Positions 1-8,385 of a stretch of DNA of 64,000 bases are shown piece after piece. Position numbers and translations under genes: made by a program. The notes beneath the pieces are model-generated. The model worked only from the letters and a program-made list of their open reading frames with translations. It searched no databases and was not told the DNA's origin. The DNA is from an uncultured Caryophanales bacterium (GTDB lineage: Bacteria > Bacillota_I > Bacilli_A > RF39 > UBA660). Position 1 is the stretch's first letter. Each line of letters begins with the position of its first letter. Location of the stretch: NCBI GenBank assembly GCA_947564265.1, contig CANOBK010000001.1, positions 62,001-126,000 of the forward strand, in the 5' to 3' direction.

Positions 1-195
1 GTTGTTCTTCCTATTGTCAAGGGATATGGGAAAATGCTTTATCGAAAATTGATTTATACTGCAGTTACTCGATGCAAAAAAAAGTTATATCTAATTGGAG
101 AAATTGAAGCTTTAGAAATTGCTATTGCTAATAATGAATCAGATGTTAGAAAAACAAGTCTAAAAAATATGATTATTGAAAACATTGGTGTATAA
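1..195 (+). CDS. recD2: RecD2-type ATP-dependent DNA helicase, C-terminal fragment
   Basis: Partial: the reading frame is open from base 1 and ends at TAA 193-195, leaving the last 64 residues. The visible stretch VKGYGKMLYRKLIYTAVTRC followed by KKKLYLIGE is the helicase motif VI region of SF1 RecD-like helicases (Y-T-A-[IV]-T-R). RecD2 is a 5'-3' helicase used in recombination and replication-fork repair in bacteria lacking RecBC. The Cys after the motif VI Arg sits where Ala is common. The N-terminal part and Walker motifs lie outside the window, so assignment to RecD2 rather than another SF1B helicase rests on this tail only. Confidence 0.75.
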   Translation, partial: VVLPIVKGYGKMLYRKLIYTAVTRCKKKLYLIGEIEALEIAIANNESDVRKTSLKNMIIENIGV

Positions 196-270
196 AAAAA
201 TTAAATAAACCTCATAATAGAAATGGTATAGAAATATACTGATCATATTTTTAATAAAGAGGTGATAATA

Positions 271-450
271 TTGAAAAAGGGAAGTATCATCGGAGGAGTA
301 GCAATAGGGCTTGCAGTAGCTGGATATGGTGCTTGGTGCATCTATAAAAAGTGTTGCCCTGAATGCGCAAATGATATGAAAAAAGATATGAAAAAGAACA
401 TGAAAAAAATGACAAAAGACGTAGAAAAAAGTATTGAAAATATGATGTAA
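271..450 (+). CDS. small single-pass membrane protein, unknown
   Basis: A 59-residue protein. The start is probably TTG 271, because the ribosome-binding site AGAGGTG (258-264) sits 6 nt before it; the GTG at 262 lies inside that site. After MKKG there is one glycine-rich hydrophobic segment (about residues 5-24), then a Cys-Cys-x-x-Cys cluster and a lysine-rich tail with repeated DMKK/NMKK units that would form an amphipathic helix. It looks like a membrane-tethered basic helix. It lies between recD2 and a membrane-anchored protein and is closed by its own terminator. No family recognised. Confidence 0.6.
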   Translation: MKKGSIIGGVAIGLAVAGYGAWCIYKKCCPECANDMKKDMKKNMKKMTKDVEKSIENMM

Positions 451-473
451 AAAAGAGAGTAATCTCTTTTTTC
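449..473 (+). terminator. rho-independent terminator after the small membrane protein
   Basis: AAAAGAGA, GTAA loop, TCTCTTTT and a T-run form a perfect 8-bp hairpin that begins at the stop codon. Confidence 0.8.
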
Positions 474-523
474 TTTAGAATGATTTAGACTTCTTGATTT
501 CATTTGATTATCTCATATAGGAA

Positions 524-552
524 TTGTATATCAGATTTTGGTATGATATAAT
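524..552 (+). promoter_or_regulatory. sigma-A-type promoter for the anchored protein at 583
   Basis: TTGTAT (524-529), 17-nt spacer, TATAAT (547-552). The next gene starts 31 nt downstream. Confidence 0.7.
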
Positions 553-582
553 CAATCTAACAATGATTGAGGAGAAAATGTT

Positions 583-1416
583 ATGAAGAAAACAGGGTAT
601 CTGATTATCATATTAGCAGTTTTATGTGTTGGGATAGTAGCGATTTTGATGATGGTTCCATCAGATAAAGAGAAAATAAAAGAACATGAAAAAGAAGAAA
701 AACCATCCTCTAGTGAACTGTACCTTAAAATCAATCCATTAGTTTGGTTTAATTTTAAAGTGGAAGATGATACTGTTACTGTGACTGATTATAAACTAGA
801 AAATGATAAGGCTCAGGAGATTTTTAAAGATACTGATTTTAAGAATATGGATTTGATGGATGCTATTGAATTATATGGGGATAAAGTAGGGGAGAGTGGC
901 ATCGAGTTTACTACAATTTATGTCTGGACTACTTGGAACAATAAAGAATATTTTAAAAGTGAAAAATATAATTTAGATGTAACAATATTGAATCAAGAGG
1001 AATTAAAAGATGTTCCACAGGATATTCTACCAGAGCTTAAATATAATGAAAGATACTATCAAGTAGATGACGAACATGGATATAGTATTGTTTTCAAAGA
1101 AAATGGAGTTTTGGAGTATCATATAGACAATGAATATACAATTCGTTCCTGTGATGAATATGAACCAACTGATTGTTTTGACTTAACCTTTAATGATGAA
1201 ATGTATGCGAATATGGCAAGTCTTCATCAGTATAGTTTAAATGGCAATCTCATAACGATTACTGGAAAAGAGGGAGAATTTTATCAAGGATGGTATAAAG
1301 CATATGATCAATGTGAGGTTCAATTTAATCGAATCAAATGTGATAATTATAATGCCTATCATGGTGATGTAGCGGAATACCAATATACAAGATATTATGA
1401 ATTAAAGCACGAATAG
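583..1416 (+). CDS. membrane-anchored extracellular protein, unknown
   Basis: A 277-residue protein with a strong site TGAGGAG before ATG 583. The N-terminus is MKKTG plus a hydrophobic segment (about residues 5-25) without a clear lipobox (LAVLCVG has Leu, not Gly/Ala, before Cys), so an uncleaved anchor is more likely than lipidation. A charged linker (about residues 28-44) leads to an acidic, aromatic-rich soluble domain with beta-like patterning. The second half (about 150-277) contains pairs of Cys (SCDEYEPTDC and QCEVQFNRIKC) that could form disulfides outside the cell. No family recognised. It is monocistronic, with its own promoter. Confidence 0.7.
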   Translation: MKKTGYLIIILAVLCVGIVAILMMVPSDKEKIKEHEKEEKPSSSELYLKINPLVWFNFKVEDDTVTVTDYKLENDKAQEIFKDTDFKNMDLMDAIELYGDKVGESGIEFTTIYVWTTWNNKEYFKSEKYNLDVTILNQEELKDVPQDILPELKYNERYYQVDDEHGYSIVFKENGVLEYHIDNEYTIRSCDEYEPTDCFDLTFNDEMYANMASLHQYSLNGNLITITGKEGEFYQGWYKAYDQCEVQFNRIKCDNYNAYHGDVAEYQYTRYYELKHE

Positions 1417-1557
1417 TGTTTTAATTTGGCAAAATTTTATGTGTTTTCTTTTTTGTTTATTTTTTAAATAAAGTTAAAATTACTAGAAATCTTTCTCTTT
1501 TTTATGGTAAAAGGAATAAACTATGGTATAATTGAAAGTAACGGATAGGTGAGAAAT

Positions 1558-2703
1558 ATGTTTATAAAGAAAAAAGATGACGAATTGGACTATAAAAAAT
1601 TAAATGAAGGAATTCGTGTTGGAGTAACTTTGTTAAAAATCATTCTTTTCTTAGGAATTGTAACTCTAGCGTATATCAGTATCAAATTAATGGCAGAATT
1701 AAAAATATTTCCAATTATTGGAAGAATACTAAAAATTATATCTCCATTTTTTATTGGACTTGTCATTGCTTGGTTATTTGATCCAGTAGTAAAGTCTTTA
1801 GAAAGAAAAAAAGTAAATCGTCCTTTAGGAATTGTCTTTATTTATGTAGTATTTATCGCAGTTATTGCTTTACTTTTATATATTATGATCCCTATGGTTG
1901 GTGATCAGTTGAATGATTTAATTGCCTCTGCACCTGCTTTCTTTAATGAAGTAAAAGATTGGGCGGATGGAATTTTTGAAAGTTTAAGCAAATCGACTGG
2001 TAATGACTTTGCTGATGTTCAAGAAAAAATCTATGAAGCGATTAATAAGGTAGGAAACTCCTTTACTGTTGGTCTACCTTCCCAAATTATGGGAATTATT
2101 AGTAGTATTTTACAAGGAGGATTAAACTTCCTAATTGGATTACTGGTAGGATTCTATATGCTCTTTGATTTTGGAAATGTAAAAGAACATCTATTAACTT
2201 TTATTCCTAAAAAGTATCGGGAAGATACAAGAGAGTTAGTAGATCAATTAAATGGTAATTTGCGTAGCTATGTAGCTGGAACACTTCGCATTATGTTAAT
2301 TCTTTTCGTTTTCCAATCTGTTGCCTTAGGAATTGCTGGACTAAAAGCACCTATGGTATTTGGATTGTTCTGTGCTGTTACGAATATTATTCCTTATGTT
2401 GGACCATATATTGGTGGAATACCTGCTGTTCTAGTTGGATTTTCAATGGATCCAATGACAGGAATTTGTTCTTTAATTGCTGTTGTAATTGCTCAGGTTT
2501 TAGAAAGCTATTTCTTACAGCCTTTGGTTATGGGAAAAACAATGAAGTTACATCCGGTAACCATTATGATTGGATTGCTAGTGTTTGGAAACTTCTTTGG
2601 TATTATCGGTATGATTTTAGCAACACCAGTTATTTCGATTGCTAAAACAATTATTTTATTCTTTGACGAGAAATATTCATTAAGAGAGAGATTTAGTAAT
2701 TAA
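1558..2703 (+). CDS. AI-2E family transporter (YtvI/PerM-like permease)
   Basis: A 381-residue polytopic membrane protein. The start is ATG 1558, since AGGTG (1547-1551) serves as its ribosome-binding site and the GTG at 1549 is part of it. There are about eight membrane segments. A pair near the N-terminus and the soluble stretch around residues 110-160 are followed by the conserved C-terminal block with GLFCAVTNIIPYVGPYIGGI, FLQPLVMGK and the LHP motif, typical of the PF01594 family. Members are proposed exporters of autoinducer-2 or cation/H+ antiporters; the substrate here is unknown. A TATAAT element at 1527-1532 precedes it and a terminator follows it. Confidence 0.9.
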   Translation: MFIKKKDDELDYKKLNEGIRVGVTLLKIILFLGIVTLAYISIKLMAELKIFPIIGRILKIISPFFIGLVIAWLFDPVVKSLERKKVNRPLGIVFIYVVFIAVIALLLYIMIPMVGDQLNDLIASAPAFFNEVKDWADGIFESLSKSTGNDFADVQEKIYEAINKVGNSFTVGLPSQIMGIISSILQGGLNFLIGLLVGFYMLFDFGNVKEHLLTFIPKKYREDTRELVDQLNGNLRSYVAGTLRIMLILFVFQSVALGIAGLKAPMVFGLFCAVTNIIPYVGPYIGGIPAVLVGFSMDPMTGICSLIAVVIAQVLESYFLQPLVMGKTMKLHPVTIMIGLLVFGNFFGIIGMILATPVISIAKTIILFFDEKYSLRERFSN

Positions 2704-2708
2704 GAAAG

Positions 2709-2750
2709 CAATAAAAGATGGTTTCAAGTATTGAAAACTCTCTTTTATTT
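2709..2750 (+). terminator. terminator after the AI-2E-family gene
   Basis: ATAAAAGA (2711-2718) pairs with TCTTTTAT after an inner GGTTTC/GAAA stem, and a T-rich tail follows. The 3' arm overlaps the -35 box of the T-box promoter. Confidence 0.6.
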
Positions 2751-2759
2751 TGATATACT
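2731..2759 (+). promoter_or_regulatory. promoter of the alaS T-box transcript
   Basis: TTGAAA (2731-2736), 17-nt spacer, TATACT (2754-2759). Transcription would begin near 2766, about 240 nt ahead of the first gene, leaving room for the T-box leader. Confidence 0.65.
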
Positions 2760-2789
2760 TAATATGGTTTCAAAAATAAACATACAAGT

Positions 2790-2990
2790 AAAAAAACGAG
2801 GAAGAAGAGGAGTACTATTAGATGTTCTTTCTTAGAGAGTTAAGGGCTGGTGAAACTTAACAAAGAAACTAATAGGAAGCTACTTTGGAGTGAGAAAATC
2901 CGGATTGAAGTCCGTTATCAAAAAAAAGATCTAATGAGGATGGTACCGCGACAAATTTCGCTCCTGTTTAGGTCTTTTAATTTACATTAA
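2790..2990 (+). promoter_or_regulatory. T-box leader, Ala (GCU) specifier
   Basis: The T-box sequence TGGTACCGCG lies at about 2941-2950. It is followed by an attenuator in which AAAAGATCTAA upstream can pair with TTTAGGTCTTTT ahead of a T-rich run. The Stem I 3' side reads AGGAAGCTACTTTGG. GCT (2879-2881), followed by A, sits in the specifier position, and the same frame (AGGAA-NNN-ACTTT) occurs in the second T-box of this window. GCU is an alanine codon, which agrees with alaS in the operon. Uncharged tRNA-Ala should stabilise the antiterminator. The exact 5' boundary is uncertain. Confidence 0.9.
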
Positions 2991-3002
2991 AGGAGAATCG
3001 AT

Positions 3003-3554
3003 ATGAAATTATATTTGATTAGTGGACGTGCGAGAAATGGAAAAGATACCTTGAGTAAATTTATTCAAGAGGAATATGAAAAAAAAGGAAAAAGAGTGTG
3101 TTTTATCCAACTAATGAGACCTTTAAAATGGTTGTTACAGGATTATTTTGGTTGGGACGGGAAGGAAGAAACGAAGCCTAGAGAAAAACTACAGAAGATG
3201 GGAACGGAATTAATTCGTGAGCAACTAGGAATGCCACTTTACTTTATTGATCGTCTAACAGAAAACATAAAGATATTAGAGTCATATTTTGATGTTTTTC
3301 TAGTAACAGATGTCAGATTGCCATTAGAAATTGAAACTTTAAAAGAACGATTTCCTGAAGCAGTAAGTATCAATATTGAAAGAATAGGTTATCAAAGTGA
3401 ATTAAAGAAAGAGGAACAAGTTCACTATACAGAGGTTGCTCTTTGTGGATATAAAAAATTTGATTATGAAATCATGAATGAAACGATTTCGAAATTAAAA
3501 GAAGATGTAATGAAAATAGTAAGTGAGGTAGAGAAGAATGAAGAGAATGAGTAG
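3003..3554 (+). CDS. P-loop kinase, deoxynucleoside monophosphate kinase-like
   Basis: A 183-residue protein. AAAGGAG precedes ATG 3003. It has a P-loop near the N-terminus (GRARNGKDT, residues 8-16) with GKDT at the Walker A end, as in phage dNMP kinases, and the family-like stretch KPREKLQKMGTELIRE (about residues 58-73). The probable reaction is ATP-dependent phosphorylation of a dNMP, but dephospho-CoA-kinase-like or other small-molecule kinases of the same fold cannot be excluded. It is the first gene of the T-box transcript and overlaps the start of alaS by 17 nt, so it should be co-expressed with alaS. Confidence 0.65.
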   Translation: MKLYLISGRARNGKDTLSKFIQEEYEKKGKRVCFIQLMRPLKWLLQDYFGWDGKEETKPREKLQKMGTELIREQLGMPLYFIDRLTENIKILESYFDVFLVTDVRLPLEIETLKERFPEAVSINIERIGYQSELKKEEQVHYTEVALCGYKKFDYEIMNETISKLKEDVMKIVSEVEKNEENE

Positions 3555-6219
3555 TACAGAGATTAGAAATATGTGGTATGAATTTTTTGAACAGAAGGGA
3601 CATAAAAGAGTAGAAAGTGCACCTTTAATTCCAAAAGATGATAAGAGTTTGCTTTGGATTAATGCGGGAGTGGCACCACTAAAAAAATATTTTGATGGAA
3701 GTGAAGTTCCAGAAAATCGTCGGATTGTCAATGTTCAAAAATGTATTCGTACCAATGATATCGAAAACGTGGGAATGACCGCAAGACATCAAACATTCTT
3801 CGAAATGATGGGGAACTTCTCGATTGGTGACTATTTTAAAGAAGAAGCAATCGAATATGCCTTTGAACTTTTAACTAGTAAAGAGTGGTTTAATATTCCA
3901 AAAGATAAACTCTATTTTACGGTTTATACAGATGATACTACCGCTTATGAGAAATGGTTAAGTTTGGGAGTTTTACCAGATCATATTGTAAGACTTGATG
4001 GAAATTTTTGGGAAATTGGGGAAGGACCTTGTGGACCAGATTCTGAAATCTTCTTTGATCGTGGAGAAAAATATGATCCAAAGAAAGATGCCTTAGAAAA
4101 ATTTAGACATGATGAAGATCAGGATCGTTATGTAGAAATTTGGAATAATGTATTTAGTCAATTCAATTCGAAAGAGGGAGTTCCTAGAGAAAAGTATAAG
4201 GAATTACCAAGTAAAAATATTGATACTGGAGCTGGTCTAGAGCGTTGGGCTTGCATCTTTCAAGGGGTAGATTCTAACTTCGATACGGACTTGTTTTCTC
4301 CTATTATTAAAAAAATAGAAGAGCTTAGTGGTGTTCTATATAATGGAGAAGCTTCTTTTAAAATTATTGCTGATCACATTCGTACCATTACTGTCGCTTT
4401 ATCAGATGGAGCAATTTTTGAAAATGTAGGACGTGGGTATGTACTGAGAAGACTTTTAAGAAGAAGTGTTCGAATGGGAAAAAAACTAGGGCTTGAAGAA
4501 CCTTTTATGTACAAATTGGTTCATACTGTAATTCAAATTATGGAAGAATCTTATCCAGAACTTAGAAATACGCAAGGAGACGTAGAAACCTTAGTCTATG
4601 AGGAAGAACAACTATTCCATAAAACTTTGGCTTCTGGAGAGCGTAGACTTTTAGAATTAATGGAAAAATCAAACAAAAAAACAATTTCTGGTGTCGAAGT
4701 TTTCAAATTGTATGATACGTATGGATTTCCTTATGAACTTACTTTAGAATACCTAGAAGAAAAAGGATTTACCACTTCTCGGGAAGAATTCGATCAATGT
4801 ATGAGAGAACAAAAGGAACTTGCTAAATCTTCAAGAAAACAAGAAGCGAATATGAATATTCAAAATAAAGCATTACTTTCTTTTGAAACACCAAGCGAAT
4901 TTCTTTATAACACCTATACTTCAAAAGGAAAAGTAATTGGATTATTCCACAAAGAAAAACAGGTGGATGTCTTAGAAAAAGAAGGATATGTTATTTTAGA
5001 TAAGACTTGTTTTTACGCAGAAAGCGGAGGACAGGTCAGCGATACCGGAATGTTAACTAACGGCAATGTAAAAGCGAGAATTCTTAGTGTAATGAAAGCA
5101 CCAAATGGCCAGAATCTTCACAAAGTAAAAATCTTAGATGGGAAAATGCAACTTGGAGACACTTTAAAAGGAACAGTAGATGAAGTTCGTCGCCATGAGA
5201 TTGAAGCCAACCATTCTTCTGTTCATTTACTTCAGTATGCGCTTCAAAAAGTAATTAGTGATACCATTCATCAAGCGGGAAGTAAGGTAGATGAAGATTC
5301 TCTAAGATTCGACTTTACTTATACTGGAAAAATTTTGGATGATAAGGTAATTGAAACGGAAGAATTTCTAAATGAATACATTCAGCAGAATATTGATTCT
5401 AAAACAGAAATTATGTCTTTAGAGGATGCGAAAAAAACAGGTGCGATGGCATTGTTTGGAGAAAAATATAAAGATAAAGTACGTGTTGTTACGATTGGTG
5501 ATTCAAAAGAATTATGTGGAGGTACTCATATTAAGAATACCTCTGAGATTGAAAGGATTTCTATTTTCAACGTAGAATCGAAAGGAAGCAATGTTTACCG
5601 AATTGAGGCTGTTACCAATAATAAAATAGAAGATAAGATGATGGAGGTCATCAAACCTTATAACGACGAAAAAATTAAATTATTAATGAAAGCTAGAAAT
5701 ATTATTAGTAAAGCAAAAGCAGAAGGAATTTATTTAGACTTTGATATTCAAATTGATAACAAAGAACCCATCAGCTATAAAGATCTTGTCTCTGAGCGAA
5801 ATGAATTAGAATATACACAGGTAGAAGTAAAAGAATTAGAAAAAAAATATCAACAAGAAAAGCAAGCGCAAGCACTAAAAGACACATCAGTTTATGAAGA
5901 AAAGATTGAGAAAATTGGAAATACAAAGGTCCTTTTAATGCAGTTAAAAGATCAGGATAATACAATTCTAAAGAATATTATTGACGATTTATTAAACAAA
6001 ATGGGAGAAGGATTTATTCTTTTTGCAAACTGTCGAGGAGAAAATGTCAACTTTATCGCGCGTAGTAACATCGAATTAAATGCAGGGGAAATTGTAAAAA
6101 TGGCAAGCCAACTTTCTTCTGGAAATGGAGGAGGAAGTAAAACCTTCGCTCAGGGTGGTGGAAAAACAGTTGAACATATTCCTGAAATTTTTGATAAGGT
6201 AAGGGAACAATTACAATGA
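3538..6219 (+). CDS. alaS: alanyl-tRNA synthetase
   Basis: An 893-residue class II aminoacyl-tRNA synthetase, about the usual length. Domains in order: catalytic and tRNA-recognition (about 1-450), beta-barrel plus editing domain with the zinc-binding HSSVH (His559, His563) and CGGTH (Cys660 to His664) motifs, then a coiled coil and the C-Ala domain ending in AQGGGKT. The editing residues are intact, so Ser/Gly mischarging should be cleared. ATG 3538 lies 9 nt after GAGG (3525-3528); an in-frame ATG at 3547 is an alternative. Translation overlaps the upstream kinase and, through an ATGA overlap, holA. T-box control is by tRNA-Ala. Confidence 0.97.
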   Translation: MKRMSSTEIRNMWYEFFEQKGHKRVESAPLIPKDDKSLLWINAGVAPLKKYFDGSEVPENRRIVNVQKCIRTNDIENVGMTARHQTFFEMMGNFSIGDYFKEEAIEYAFELLTSKEWFNIPKDKLYFTVYTDDTTAYEKWLSLGVLPDHIVRLDGNFWEIGEGPCGPDSEIFFDRGEKYDPKKDALEKFRHDEDQDRYVEIWNNVFSQFNSKEGVPREKYKELPSKNIDTGAGLERWACIFQGVDSNFDTDLFSPIIKKIEELSGVLYNGEASFKIIADHIRTITVALSDGAIFENVGRGYVLRRLLRRSVRMGKKLGLEEPFMYKLVHTVIQIMEESYPELRNTQGDVETLVYEEEQLFHKTLASGERRLLELMEKSNKKTISGVEVFKLYDTYGFPYELTLEYLEEKGFTTSREEFDQCMREQKELAKSSRKQEANMNIQNKALLSFETPSEFLYNTYTSKGKVIGLFHKEKQVDVLEKEGYVILDKTCFYAESGGQVSDTGMLTNGNVKARILSVMKAPNGQNLHKVKILDGKMQLGDTLKGTVDEVRRHEIEANHSSVHLLQYALQKVISDTIHQAGSKVDEDSLRFDFTYTGKILDDKVIETEEFLNEYIQQNIDSKTEIMSLEDAKKTGAMALFGEKYKDKVRVVTIGDSKELCGGTHIKNTSEIERISIFNVESKGSNVYRIEAVTNNKIEDKMMEVIKPYNDEKIKLLMKARNIISKAKAEGIYLDFDIQIDNKEPISYKDLVSERNELEYTQVEVKELEKKYQQEKQAQALKDTSVYEEKIEKIGNTKVLLMQLKDQDNTILKNIIDDLLNKMGEGFILFANCRGENVNFIARSNIELNAGEIVKMASQLSSGNGGGSKTFAQGGGKTVEHIPEIFDKVREQLQ

Positions 6220-7148
6220 AAAATCTATATGTAATTGTATCTTCAGATAAGGCTACTCAGGATGTTCAAATTGAGAACATCCTCTTTTCCATGAAAGAAT
6301 ATGAAAGAATCGATTATGATTTGGCAGAAACACCGATTGAACAGGTAATAGAGGATTTAGATACCATTCCTTTATTTTCTAAGCGAAAAGGAATTGTTGC
6401 CTATCAAGCGATGTTTCTTTCAGCCGAAAAAGGAAAATCAGAAGTAGATCACAATTTAAAAGTATTAGAAAAATATCTTTCAAATCCAAATCCAGAAAAT
6501 ATTTTGATTTTAGTAACGGAAAGTATTGATAAGAGAAAAAAAATTGTATCTACATTACTGGAAAAGGCAACCGTATTAGAGAAAGAAATTCCTTTAAATG
6601 ATATTTTAAAAGATAAAATTGATGACTATAAGATAGATAAAAAGACACTTGATTTTTTAATTGGTTACTGTGGGAATCATAATGAAAGAGTGCTACAAGA
6701 GCTTGAAAAACTAAAAACTTATAAGTGGGAAGAAAAAGAAATTACAATTTCTGATATCAAGGAGGTTGTATCTAGAAATATCGAAGATAATATATTTTCT
6801 TTAGTAGATTCTATTTTAAATGGGAATAAAAAAGATTCTTTTGCGATGTATCAGAATTTGTTATTGCATGGAGAACAGGCTAGTAGTGTTTTAAGTAAAT
6901 TAGCAAACAAAATTCGTTTGATTTATCAAGTAAAGATTTTAGCAAAAGATGGTTCTAGTGACCAAGAAATCGGTAAAAAGCTAAGTGTTCATCCTTATCC
7001 TGTGAAACTGGCAAGAGAAGCTTCTTATAAGTATAGTGAAGGAATGCTTCTTGAGTATTTACAGAAATTAGCACAAGTAGATTTAAATATGAAACAAGGG
7101 AATACTGTAGCAGGACTATCCTTTGAAGTATTTATGGCAAGTATTTAA
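6216..7148 (+). CDS. holA: DNA polymerase III subunit delta
   Basis: A 310-residue protein starting in the ATGA overlap with alaS, so it is translationally coupled. It has the HolA layout: a degenerate AAA+ N-terminal domain without a Walker A, a middle helical lid (about 140-210), and a C-terminal clamp-loader collar with the family pattern NIFSLVDSILNGNKKDSF and a final QGNTVAGLSFEVFM-type tail. Delta opens the beta sliding clamp within the clamp-loader complex. Co-transcription with alaS would put a replication gene under tRNA-Ala T-box control unless an internal promoter exists. Confidence 0.9.
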   Translation: MKNLYVIVSSDKATQDVQIENILFSMKEYERIDYDLAETPIEQVIEDLDTIPLFSKRKGIVAYQAMFLSAEKGKSEVDHNLKVLEKYLSNPNPENILILVTESIDKRKKIVSTLLEKATVLEKEIPLNDILKDKIDDYKIDKKTLDFLIGYCGNHNERVLQELEKLKTYKWEEKEITISDIKEVVSRNIEDNIFSLVDSILNGNKKDSFAMYQNLLLHGEQASSVLSKLANKIRLIYQVKILAKDGSSDQEIGKKLSVHPYPVKLAREASYKYSEGMLLEYLQKLAQVDLNMKQGNTVAGLSFEVFMASI

Positions 7149-7175
7149 AAATATAGAAATTGAGGTCGTATTGAT

Positions 7176-8375
7176 ATGAGATTAAATTTTAATTATGCAA
7201 AGGAATCTCTCCCTATTTCCTTAGAAGAACGAGAAAAATTGGCGGAAATTAAGGAGAGACTTGAGAAAAAAGAAGCCATGTTGGATTGGCTAGATATTGG
7301 TACTTGTGTTTCTCAAGAAACTCTAATTCAAATCGAAGAACTTTCTAAGAAAATTCGTTCTTCTTGCGAGTTGTTTCTGGTGATTGGAATTGGTGGATCT
7401 TATTTAGGAAGTAAGGCTGTAATTGATGGAATCCGTCCTTACTTTTCAGAGGAAAAGCCAGAAATTCTATTCGCTGGATACCAATTATCAGCCAGTTACT
7501 TGGTACATCTATTAGAGTATATGAAGGGAAAAAAAGTTTGTGTTAATATGATTTCAAAGTCAGGAGGTACCTTGGAACCTTCGATTACTTATCAGAAAAT
7601 TTATCAATACATGAAAGAAAATTTTCAAGACTATCAAGAACGAGTGATCATTACTACGAGTCCTCATCAGGGAAAACTAAGAGATTTAGCGATTCAAGAG
7701 AACTTGACAATACTTCCTATCCCAGAACAGATTGGCGGCCGTTATTCAGTTTTTACCCCAGTTGGTCTTCTTCCGATTGCAGTTTCTGGAATTGATATTC
7801 ATCAATTATTAGAAGGTGCCAAGTCTGAAAGAAATTGTTTTGATGATAGTATGCAATATGCATTAGTACGAAAACATCTGGAAGAATCAGGGCGAGTCGT
7901 AGAAGCGATTACTTTTTACGAAGAAAAACTTTCTTCTCTTGCGTCTTGGATACAACAGATTTTGGCTGAAACTCAGGGAAAAGAAGGGAAGGGTATTCTT
8001 CCTATTATTAACCCGAATACCACCAATCTTCATTCCATCGGTCAGTACCTTCAAGAAGGAAGACCAATTGTTTTTGAAACGGTTATTCAAGTGGAAAAAA
8101 CAGAAGATATTCCACTAAAAGAATATAAAATTACCATGAATGAACTGAATCATTTGGTGCTAAATCAAGTAGCAATTGCTCATAAGCAGGTAGCATTACC
8201 AAGCATTATTATTACATTAGAAGAATTAACGCCTTATGAAATTGGAAAACTTCTCTATTTTTTTCAACTATCTGCCGCAATTGGTGGTTACTTGCTAGAA
8301 GTAAATCCATTTAATCAACCAGGAGTAGAAGCTTATAAGCAGTTAGTAAATCAAGAATTGTTAAAAAGTGGTTAG
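7176..8375 (+). CDS. pgi: glucose-6-phosphate isomerase
   Basis: A 399-residue enzyme interconverting glucose 6-phosphate and fructose 6-phosphate. Family signatures: GIGGSYLGS (71-79), GGRYSVFTPVGLLPI with Arg189, LHSIGQYLQEGR with Glu294, and NPFNQPGVEAYK near the C-terminus. It is about 50 residues shorter than the Bacillus enzyme; the missing material is mainly in loops and at the C-terminus. The phosphate-binding loop, normally SKSGTTTEP, reads SKSGGTLEP (Ser127 onward), replacing two of the usual threonines. A GAGG site precedes ATG 7176, 27 nt after holA. The phosphatase gene starts 10 nt after its stop. Confidence 0.93.
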   Translation: MRLNFNYAKESLPISLEEREKLAEIKERLEKKEAMLDWLDIGTCVSQETLIQIEELSKKIRSSCELFLVIGIGGSYLGSKAVIDGIRPYFSEEKPEILFAGYQLSASYLVHLLEYMKGKKVCVNMISKSGGTLEPSITYQKIYQYMKENFQDYQERVIITTSPHQGKLRDLAIQENLTILPIPEQIGGRYSVFTPVGLLPIAVSGIDIHQLLEGAKSERNCFDDSMQYALVRKHLEESGRVVEAITFYEEKLSSLASWIQQILAETQGKEGKGILPIINPNTTNLHSIGQYLQEGRPIVFETVIQVEKTEDIPLKEYKITMNELNHLVLNQVAIAHKQVALPSIIITLEELTPYEIGKLLYFFQLSAAIGGYLLEVNPFNQPGVEAYKQLVNQELLKSG

Positions 8376-8385
8376 GAGGAAGTTT

